Shown in pieces: positions 1 through 6,342 of a DNA stretch of 9,304 bases. The position numbers and the translations under genes are program-made. This stretch comes from Bacteriovorax sp. UBA1852 (GTDB lineage: Bacteria; Bdellovibrionota; Bacteriovoracia; Bacteriovoracales; Bacteriovoracaceae): the NCBI GenBank assembly GCA_002338505.1, contig DDIK01000060.1:7012-16315 (forward strand), in the 5' to 3' direction. Below the pieces are notes generated by a model. It made no database searches. It saw nothing but the letters and a program-made list of their open reading frames with translations, and was not told the origin of the DNA. How positions within the stretch are numbered: position 1 is the stretch's first letter; the number at the start of each line of letters is the position of its first letter.

Positions 1-3000
1 TTTCATGCTCAAAAATAAATCTTACTTGGCTTAGGTCTGTCCTATCAAGATCAATAGAGTAGTCATATTTCTTCATTATTACACCTAATTTAGTGTTATA
101 GTTGTATCCATCTTGAAGAGGACCGTATGTTTCTCCATCATCTCTAGTCGCAGTGAAGTTTACTTTATTTGTAACTTTATTATCAAGATTAAATGAATTT
201 CTAAACCAAAACACACCAAGGTCATAATCGCAAATTAATGCACCTGTCTTTAGCGGGGCCTCAATACAATCCTCATCTTTAAGTATTGGAGTGTTGGGAA
301 CAATTAACTTTCTGGCATGGCCAAGAAGAGATCCATCTATATCTAAGATTCTTGTATGATTGATTTCATCCATCCAGCCATCTAATCTATCTCTTTTGAA
401 GTAAATCTTATGGTATGGTTTCCCTTCAAATGATAAGTCTTTAACTTTGTGAGTGTAGTGAGTTGATCCTCCAAAGAGATGAATTGCAGCAGGTGTTAGG
501 TCAAAGCCATATTTACTAATTCTCTCTTCTGGAAAACCAGCAAAGTGAACACTTTGAAGTTCTGCTGGGCCGTCGTAGGTAAGAAAACCTTTCATCTTTT
601 TATAATGAAGCACGCCATTGTGACCATGACGCCAATTACTTCTCTTTATCTGATAGTCTTTCTCTGAATCTGAGATAAATTTACTATGTCCTACAACTAG
701 TGAGTTAATAAATTTCTGATTATAGGCTACAAAGAGTGATACGCCATTATCCGCAGCTTTAAAGTTTTTGAATTCTGCAGTTGTACCTCTGTAATATACA
801 CCGGCATTTATATTCTTGTAAGTTGTTAGGTTTGAAAACTCTGGAATGAACTTTGGCTCATCTGTTTTGTATCCATGATAATGAGAACTAACAGTCTCTC
901 TATCAAGAGAATTATTAGGATTATTTGTAAGCTTTCCGGAAGGTGCTCCATCCCATGAAAACCCTATTAATCCGGAATATGCCTTGTTGTTAGAAAAATC
1001 AATAGTAGGAAGTCTAGAGGGATAGTAATTTGCTTTATCTCCTAGAGCTTTGTTTGGAACTCGACACATATTTGTCTTAAAGTCACACGTCATTGATCTA
1101 TCAAAGGCCATCCAGAAACCTGATCCTTCATAGCTTGTGGCAACGTTTCCTGTTACGGTATTGGATGGGTTGGATATCCAGAAGGTTGAGGGAGCAGCAA
1201 AACGAACTTTTTGCTTAGACATAAAATCTGAATTTAGCAAAGCTCTATCCGATGGTGGTGCTTTTGAGAGCATCCCTAAGTTTCCTGTTATGGTATTATT
1301 CATTTCGTGTCCCTCTTCTAAGAAGAAGCCATGTCCAAAGTGGTTAAAGCAAACGTTATTTTCAACTAGGGCATGAGATGATGCATGTATTGTTACACAT
1401 CTTTGATAAGAGTTTGTGATAGATGAGTTTTTTATATACTGACCCTTTACATTTCTTGCACGATGCCAATGAAAGGGGTACCTTCCCATGATTCCTAGCT
1501 GTCCCATTCTCTCAAAGCGAACAGAATCTATAAAGGCCTTACCACCTTCCATAACCATCATGTGACCGCCGATTTTCTCTTCGTCTAGACTTTTATTGTC
1601 TCCATCTGAGGCAATCGTAATGTTTCGAGTAAGAAATGCAATATGAGATCTGAAATCTATTTCTTCTTCCCCTCTAGGTGTATCAAATTTTTGAACTTCT
1701 CCAATATGTCGATAACTAAAAGGCTTATCTACTTCTATTACTGTTTCATTTTTTGATTGATGAACGCTTGTTACAATTCGATGTTCAGCCTCTTTGAAGT
1801 TAAAACTTGATGATCCGATTGCTATTTCATCACCTGAAGATAGGTTCACATTACCATCGATATGAATAATTGAGTCTCCGGGATTGACTGTTTTTGAGAG
1901 AACTCCCCATGAAGGACTTCCGACATTACCATTGGCATGGAATTGACCACCCATCATAACGGCGATAGCTCTTTCTCCCATTGAGTGACTATGTCCCATC
2001 ATCTCGCTGTGGTGATGTAACTCTTTTCCACTCTTAAGCAAAATATTTAATTTCCCTCTGAATGCCCTTTGACTATTACCACATTCAAACTTTGAATCCA
2101 TACCATGAATGATGATGCCTGTAGTTTTTAAGGATATATTTGATTTGCCCGTTGTACATCTTAAATGTCCGTGAATAGAGAGTTGGCGTAGATCATAATT
2201 TCGATACATTACGGCCTCTTGAGAGTTCATGACCATTACATCTTGATCACTTCCTTTAACTAAGTCAGAGAAACGTACCAGTACTCTTTTAGGAAATGAG
2301 TAGTTCTTAGTATTGGAAATTAATTTATTATGAATGTTTTTATTTCTTTTAATTCCATAAACTAAAAGTTCAGAGTTAAGAATATTTTTTTTCATCATTG
2401 TCTTGTTATTAATTGTTACTTTAAATTTATGAGGTGTGTTTTGAGTGCCACATATATTAGATATTTCTGGATTTGAGTGATTGATATTGGATTTTGTTGA
2501 TGTAACAAAAGTCTTACCATCTTCATTACGCGCATAGATATGTACAGAGTTAGATTCATTTACTTGGGAATGGCAAGACCAGCCTTCAACAGTAAATCCA
2601 TTAAAAAAGCGCCTGACTTTTGTTACTTCTCCTAAGATTCGCTCTTGTTTTTCTTCAAACTTTGGAATTTTATATTTCCCTGAATTACCTAGTAGCGGAT
2701 TACCTGTCTTGATAGGTGAAATACCATGAATATATATTGATTTGTGTGTATGTTTCTTTGCCTCGAAACTTGGAATAATAATTTGAAAGTTCACCTGAGT
2801 GTTTTTAGATGTAAAACATTTTTTTTGAATATCATGAGATACATTCAGATTTGTCCTATAAGATTTGTAGAATTTCCCTTTGCTTGAATTGTCTCCTAGG
2901 TAAATGTGAAGTCCTATCTTTTGATCTATCCTCTCTTGACATGCCCATCCGGTAATTTCGAAGTCTCCTTGAGAGTTAATTCTTGTGTCATTAATCTCTC

Positions 3001-3412
3001 CGATTACTTTTGTTTTAAAATCAGGAATTACTTTAGTGCCAGATCTTTTGAGAATCTTTGTTTGAGAACCTGTTGTTGCATAAGCGTATACTTTTTGTCC
3101 TCTAAATTTGTGTAAATCTTTAATAGCGATATTTGTTGAAAAACGATGTGGGGATTTTTGCGTTTGACAGGCCCTATTTACTCCAGTTTCATTTCTATTT
3201 TTTGCAGTAATTGTCTTTACAAGTAGACCATTATTTATATTTCCACCTATATAAATATTTACTTTTACAGGTGTTGTACTCTTTCTCTTACACGCCCACC
3301 CACTTACTTTAACGCTACTATCATTTAAAGCTACTCCATCAAGAAACCCAATAACATTGGCATGTGAAAGGTGAACAGTGAATACTAGTAAGATAGCTTT
3401 TATTAAGCGCAT
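1..3412 (-). CDS. Secreted G8-domain / CEMIP-like beta-helix protein with three N-terminal GWAC repeats (3' end outside window)
   Basis: The frame reads open from ATG at 3412 to the window edge, giving 1137 residues with no stop. A signal peptide (residues 1-18, MRLIK then a hydrophobic run, cut after SHA) predicts export. Residues 19-372 hold three GW(A/S)C repeats. About 388-550 is a G8-type domain, including a PGDSIIHIDG stretch and the GDEIAIGSSSF/EAEHRIVTSV segment typical of CEMIP/TMEM2. About 585-960 resembles their right-handed beta-helix: GRYPFHWHR (643-651), RCVTIH (671-676), GHGFFLEEG (693-701), STFWISNP (742-749) and GFWMAF (765-770). Animal CEMIP and TMEM2 act in hyaluronan binding and depolymerisation. 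From this I infer an extracellular polysaccharide-active or polysaccharide-binding protein; the substrate is unknown. The start is supported by AAGGA six bases upstream. It is divergent from the ABC-F gene. The missing C-terminus could hold further domains or an anchoring or secretion signal. Confidence 0.88.
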   Translation of the reverse strand, partial: MRLIKAILLVFTVHLSHANVIGFLDGVALNDSSVKVSGWACKRKSTTPVKVNIYIGGNINNGLLVKTITAKNRNETGVNRACQTQKSPHRFSTNIAIKDLHKFRGQKVYAYATTGSQTKILKRSGTKVIPDFKTKVIGEINDTRINSQGDFEITGWACQERIDQKIGLHIYLGDNSSKGKFYKSYRTNLNVSHDIQKKCFTSKNTQVNFQIIIPSFEAKKHTHKSIYIHGISPIKTGNPLLGNSGKYKIPKFEEKQERILGEVTKVRRFFNGFTVEGWSCHSQVNESNSVHIYARNEDGKTFVTSTKSNINHSNPEISNICGTQNTPHKFKVTINNKTMMKKNILNSELLVYGIKRNKNIHNKLISNTKNYSFPKRVLVRFSDLVKGSDQDVMVMNSQEAVMYRNYDLRQLSIHGHLRCTTGKSNISLKTTGIIIHGMDSKFECGNSQRAFRGKLNILLKSGKELHHHSEMMGHSHSMGERAIAVMMGGQFHANGNVGSPSWGVLSKTVNPGDSIIHIDGNVNLSSGDEIAIGSSSFNFKEAEHRIVTSVHQSKNETVIEVDKPFSYRHIGEVQKFDTPRGEEEIDFRSHIAFLTRNITIASDGDNKSLDEEKIGGHMMVMEGGKAFIDSVRFERMGQLGIMGRYPFHWHRARNVKGQYIKNSSITNSYQRCVTIHASSHALVENNVCFNHFGHGFFLEEGHEMNNTITGNLGMLSKAPPSDRALLNSDFMSKQKVRFAAPSTFWISNPSNTVTGNVATSYEGSGFWMAFDRSMTCDFKTNMCRVPNKALGDKANYYPSRLPTIDFSNNKAYSGLIGFSWDGAPSGKLTNNPNNSLDRETVSSHYHGYKTDEPKFIPEFSNLTTYKNINAGVYYRGTTAEFKNFKAADNGVSLFVAYNQKFINSLVVGHSKFISDSEKDYQIKRSNWRHGHNGVLHYKKMKGFLTYDGPAELQSVHFAGFPEERISKYGFDLTPAAIHLFGGSTHYTHKVKDLSFEGKPYHKIYFKRDRLDGWMDEINHTRILDIDGSLLGHARKLIVPNTPILKDEDCIEAPLKTGALICDYDLGVFWFRNSFNLDNKVTNKVNFTATRDDGETYGPLQDGYNYNTKLGVIMKKYDYSIDLDRTDLSQVRFIFEHE
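2297..3358 (-). repeat. Three tandem GWAC-type domains in the G8 protein
   Basis: Residues about 19-130, 131-250 and 257-372 are diverged copies of one domain of about 115-120 residues. Each begins with a V/L-x-G-x(5-10) segment leading to GWAC, GWAC or GWSC, then a beta-rich (V/L)xIY stretch, then a second cysteine. The cysteines are at 41/82, 158/199 and 280/321, an identical 41-residue spacing in all three, which suggests a conserved intradomain disulfide. I know of no experimentally assigned function for this repeat. A carbohydrate- or surface-binding module is my inference from its place ahead of a G8/beta-helix region. Confidence 0.75.
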
Positions 3413-3418
3413 ATAAAA

Positions 3419-3423
3419 TCCTT
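3419..3423 (-). promoter_or_regulatory. Ribosome binding site of the G8-domain gene
   Basis: AAGGA on the minus strand lies six bases before the ATG at 3412. It is the only good Shine-Dalgarno match near a start that also opens onto a signal peptide, so it fixes the start. Confidence 0.65.
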
Positions 3424-3426
3424 TTT

Positions 3427-3455
3427 ATTATAGAATACTTATCGAAATGTTTTAA
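3427..3455 (-). promoter_or_regulatory. Possible sigma70-type promoter for the G8-domain gene
   Basis: On the minus strand a perfect TATAAT (3432 down to 3427) follows TTAAAA (3455-3450, four of six matches to TTGACA) with a 17-base spacer. The predicted start site would fall around 3420, on top of the Shine-Dalgarno sequence, leaving almost no leader. The true promoter may therefore lie further upstream, or the transcript may start unusually close to the ATG. Confidence 0.3.
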
Positions 3456-3469
3456 AGGAAGTTAAACAC

Positions 3470-3498
3470 TATTCAATAGCATGAAATGAAAGTATAAT
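3470..3498 (+). promoter_or_regulatory. Possible promoter for the ABC-F gene
   Basis: A consensus TATAAT -10 box lies at 3493-3498. The -35 is weak: TATTCA at 3470-3475 with 17-base spacing, or TTCAAT at 3472-3477 with 15-base spacing. A start site near 3505 would leave about 24 bases before the ATG at 3529. That suits the ATG better than the in-frame GTG at 3517, which would have only about 12 bases of leader. Confidence 0.45.
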
Positions 3499-3528
3499 TG
3501 CTATTTAGAAAATAAAGTGAGTCGTTTT

Positions 3529-5142
3529 ATGCTTAACATAAGTAATATTTCAAAAATTCAAGGTGGAGAAACTCTCTACTCAAATGTTAATTTTCAAATT
3601 AATCCAGGTGAAAAAGTTGGACTTGTTGGACCTAATGGCACGGGTAAGACTACCTTGTTCAGAATGATTATTGGCGAAGAGAAACTAGATTCAGGACAAG
3701 TAACATTTCCTGATAAGTTTAGAATGGCATACTTCTCACAAAATGTTGGAGAAATGAAGGGAGAGACTGCTTTAGATGCAGTTTTGAACGGTGATGAAAA
3801 TATCAAATTACTTAAAGAAAAACTTCGAGCTTTTGAAGATACATTATCAGATCCTGAGTTAGACCCTGATAAAATGAATGATGTTCTTATGAAGATGGGT
3901 GATGTTCAAACAGAGTTTGAAAAACGTGGGGGTTATGATCTTGAAACAAGAGCTGAGGAAGTTTTAACGGGATTGGGAATCATGCCTGAGGATCATCATC
4001 GTAATGTTGAAGATTTTAGTGGCGGGTGGAAAATGAGGATTGCCCTTGCAAAGGTTCTTGTTGTTTCACCTGATCTTATTATCATGGATGAGCCTACGAA
4101 CTATCTCGATATGGAGACGATTCTATGGCTAGAGAATTGGCTTTCAGATTTTAAGGGTGCAATATTTATGACGACACATGATCGTGAGTTCATGAATAAT
4201 GTATGCAATAAAATTATTGAAGTCGCTAATAGAAGAGTTACAACATTTAGCGGAAATTATGACTTCTATGAAAAAGATAAAGACATACGTATTAACCAAT
4301 TGAAATCAGAGTTTAAAAAACAACAAGATAGTATAGCAAAGGATCAAGAGTTTATTGCTAAGTTCAAGGCACGCGCCTCTCATGCCGCACAAGTTCAATC
4401 ACGAGTAAAAAAACTTGATAAACTAGATATGATTGATCTACCTCCTGACGATCAAGTCATCGATTTTGAATTTTCGAAACCTCCTCGCGGAGGAGATGAT
4501 GTCGTCGTGTTAAAAGATTTAAAGAAAGTTTGGAAAAAAAATAATGGCGACGACTTACTTGTTTTTGATGGACTAAATACAATCATTAAAAGATGTGAAA
4601 AGCTTGCTGTTGTTGGAGTAAATGGTGCAGGTAAGTCCACACTTCTTAAAACAATCTGTGGCCAAACGGATCCTACTTCAGGGGAGGTTGTTGTTGGTCC
4701 AAGTATTAAACTTGGTTATTTCAGTCAGTATTCCTTTGATGTTTTGAATCCTGAAAATACAGTTTTACAAGAAGTTCAAAACTCTCTTTCAAGTGCAAGT
4801 GATGGCTATGTTAGAAACTTGCTAGCAGCATTTCTCTTTAGAGGTGATGATGTTCTAAAGAAAGTAAAATACCTCTCTGGAGGAGAGAAGAGTAGATTGA
4901 TCTTAGCGACATTGCTTTCTCAAAATAATAATTTGTTGGTTTTAGATGAGCCAACCAATCATCTCGATATTGCCTCACGAGAGGTATTATTAAATGCGCT
5001 TAAGAGCTATGAGGGGACGATAATATTAGTTAGTCACGATAGACATTTTCTAAGAGTGTTAGCTGAGAAGGTCTATGAGGTTGATCAGAGTGAAGTTCGA
5101 GTCTATCCTGGAAACTACGAATATTATTTATCTAAGAAGTAG
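3529..5142 (+). CDS. ABC-F family ATPase (ribosome-associated translation factor type)
   Basis: This is a cytoplasmic protein of 537 residues with two ABC ATPase domains and no membrane segments, the ABC-F hallmark. Domain 1 has Walker A GPNGTGKT (34-41), signature FSGGW (163-167), Walker B with DE at 187-188 and switch His 217. Domain 2 has Walker A GVNGAGKST (363-371), signature LSGGE (449-453), Walker B with DE at 473-474 and switch His 504. Both catalytic sites look intact. The charged linker, about 245-315, contains the KARASHAAQVQSR segment typical of the helical arm that reaches the ribosomal tRNA sites. No C-terminal coiled-coil extension follows, unlike Uup or YheS. ABC-F proteins act on stalled or initiating ribosomes and some give antibiotic protection; the sequence does not say which applies here. 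I prefer ATG 3529 because family members start at MLxI just before the first strand; GTG 3517 in frame is the alternative. Confidence 0.95.
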   Translation: MLNISNISKIQGGETLYSNVNFQINPGEKVGLVGPNGTGKTTLFRMIIGEEKLDSGQVTFPDKFRMAYFSQNVGEMKGETALDAVLNGDENIKLLKEKLRAFEDTLSDPELDPDKMNDVLMKMGDVQTEFEKRGGYDLETRAEEVLTGLGIMPEDHHRNVEDFSGGWKMRIALAKVLVVSPDLIIMDEPTNYLDMETILWLENWLSDFKGAIFMTTHDREFMNNVCNKIIEVANRRVTTFSGNYDFYEKDKDIRINQLKSEFKKQQDSIAKDQEFIAKFKARASHAAQVQSRVKKLDKLDMIDLPPDDQVIDFEFSKPPRGGDDVVVLKDLKKVWKKNNGDDLLVFDGLNTIIKRCEKLAVVGVNGAGKSTLLKTICGQTDPTSGEVVVGPSIKLGYFSQYSFDVLNPENTVLQEVQNSLSSASDGYVRNLLAAFLFRGDDVLKKVKYLSGGEKSRLILATLLSQNNNLLVLDEPTNHLDIASREVLLNALKSYEGTIILVSHDRHFLRVLAEKVYEVDQSEVRVYPGNYEYYLSKK

Positions 5143-5219
5143 AATGTTGTAAATTTAACCTTTTTTTACCTGACTTAAATGAATCTAACCAACTAAAACA
5201 AAATAAGTTACAAGCAATC

Positions 5220-5249
5220 TTCATATTGTTTAATTTTGTCACCTATAAA
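5220..5249 (+). promoter_or_regulatory. Candidate promoter for the barrel-lipoprotein pair
   Basis: TTCATA (5220-5225, four of six matches to TTGACA) and TATAAA (5244-5249) are separated by 18 bases. Transcription would begin near 5256, leaving about 40 bases before the ATG at 5297. The region 5143-5296 is otherwise very AT-rich and holds no other feature I can support. Confidence 0.4.
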
Positions 5250-5284
5250 GTTTCTTTGTTTTTCAGCGATAAGTACTTGTGTTT

Positions 5285-5290
5285 AAAGGG
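5285..5290 (+). promoter_or_regulatory. Ribosome binding site of the LysM-barrel gene
   Basis: AAAGGG lies six bases upstream of ATG 5297, and it favours this ATG over the in-frame GTG at 5279, which has no Shine-Dalgarno match. The site sits in the loop of a possible hairpin formed by AAGTAC (5271-5276) and GTACTT (5290-5295). Confidence 0.6.
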
Positions 5291-5296
5291 TACTTT

Positions 5297-6340
5297 ATGA
5301 GCTTAAACTTTTTCTTAACTTTTATTATACTTTTTGCTCATTCATCACTGGCCATGAGAAAAGTATATTTTATCGAAGAAGAAGATATTTCTTTTTTTAA
5401 AGATGCTATTCCTAAGGAGCGCTTTAACTCAGTAACAACTATTTCAAAGAATCAAAATTTTAGTAGTATAGTTTATGACTATCTTGGCAATTATTATTCA
5501 TTAGATTTAGAGAGTGTTCACCAGCAATATCAAAAGCTAAATCCACACATAGAAAATTTTGAAATGATTAGGGTCGGTCAGAAGATAAAGCATCCAAACT
5601 TTATTAAGGCGCATGAATTTTTAAATTTTACGTTATCACCCAGCTGGAATAGCAGTTCTAGTAAAAAGACTAGAAGTAGGGCCCCTGCAAATTCTCTTGA
5701 TAGATTCAAGCGAAACATTTATTTTTCTACGGGAGTTAGCTTTTCTAAACTTTTAAGTAAGAATAAGTTAAGTAATTCACAATCAAAACTTATAAGCTCA
5801 GGTGATTTTTTAAAAGGTATAGTACTGGAGGTAGGTACTGATCGCGATACATATAGGTTGAGTTTGGTGCATAAGGCTTTCGAGTATAAAGCTCCTCGCT
5901 CCATAGGTTTTGATAGTAGTAATTCAAACCTTTTTCACTATAGTGCTTCTTATTCACGAAAGTTAAATACAAAAATTGATCTAGGCTTTTATCTTGGTTA
6001 TGGTAGTGATTATTTTCAAACCTCACAAAGTGGATCTATTACGCATAATCATGTTAATACGCTTAAGTATGGTGTTTTAAGTAAGTTCCAATTAATGAAG
6101 AATAGGTTTCTTTCGCTGGATACATCAATCCGCTATGGACTACAGAATATTTCTTCTGCTGATCTTAATTTCTCATCTAGTTCTGAATATGAGGGGAAAT
6201 TTAATGTTACTTTTCCGATTGGTGAGAGGTTTAAGTTTGGCTTGAGTATTTTCTATATAGTTGAGACAAAAGAAACTGACTCTTATCATCAAGAAATTAA
6301 TAGTAATGGACTTATGTTTAATTTTGGTTTTTGGTTCTAG
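5297..6340 (+). CDS. LysM-like domain plus outer-membrane beta-barrel protein
   Basis: The product has 347 residues. Residues 1-19 are a Sec signal peptide (hydrophobic FFLTFIILFA core, cut after SLA). About 48-100 resembles a diverged LysM domain: a TISKNQNFSSI opening, YQKLNPHIENF in the middle and IRVGQKIKHP at the end, the usual 'NPxI...I..GQ.I..P' pattern. A Ser/Lys/Arg-rich linker (about 115-140) follows. From about 141 to the end there are roughly ten alternating amphipathic strands, finishing NFGFWF with a terminal Phe, the usual BAM insertion signal. I infer an outer-membrane barrel whose periplasmic LysM part touches peptidoglycan. The downstream lipoprotein gene starts two bases after its stop, so the pair is almost certainly cotranscribed. 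ATG 5297 is chosen over GTG 5279 for its Shine-Dalgarno and clean signal peptide. I do not recognise a named family. Confidence 0.85.
   Translation: MSLNFFLTFIILFAHSSLAMRKVYFIEEEDISFFKDAIPKERFNSVTTISKNQNFSSIVYDYLGNYYSLDLESVHQQYQKLNPHIENFEMIRVGQKIKHPNFIKAHEFLNFTLSPSWNSSSSKKTRSRAPANSLDRFKRNIYFSTGVSFSKLLSKNKLSNSQSKLISSGDFLKGIVLEVGTDRDTYRLSLVHKAFEYKAPRSIGFDSSNSNLFHYSASYSRKLNTKIDLGFYLGYGSDYFQTSQSGSITHNHVNTLKYGVLSKFQLMKNRFLSLDTSIRYGLQNISSADLNFSSSSEYEGKFNVTFPIGERFKFGLSIFYIVETKETDSYHQEINSNGLMFNFGFWF
5438..5596 (+). other. Diverged LysM-like domain coding segment
   Basis: Residues about 48-100 of the barrel protein carry the spaced LysM landmarks: a hydrophobic opening strand, YQKLNP in place of the usual LxxxNP, and IRVGQKIKHP in place of IxxGQxIxxP. 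The stretch between opening strand and helix is longer than usual (DYLGNYYSLDLESV), so a profile search may score it weakly. Confidence 0.6.
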
Positions 6341-6342
6341 TC

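Noticed and set aside
1137..1376. Plus-strand open frame of 79 codons
   Set aside because: It lies inside the well-supported minus-strand G8/beta-helix gene, antisense to the STFW/GFW region, and its product has no recognisable features.
2906..3115. Plus-strand open frame of 69 codons with a Cys-rich end
   Set aside because: Antisense to the second GWAC repeat; no Shine-Dalgarno site and no sensible protein features.
5143..5167. Possible terminator after the ABC-F gene (T run 5161-5167)
   Set aside because: The upstream TAAATTTA palindrome is short and AT-only; no stable stem precedes the T run.
5790..6026. Minus-strand frame of 78 codons
   Set aside because: Antisense to the beta-barrel strands, with no independent support.
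6331..6342. TTG start for the lipoprotein at 6331
   Set aside because: It would overlap the end of the barrel gene and add four residues before a canonical lipoprotein signal starting MKI at 6343.
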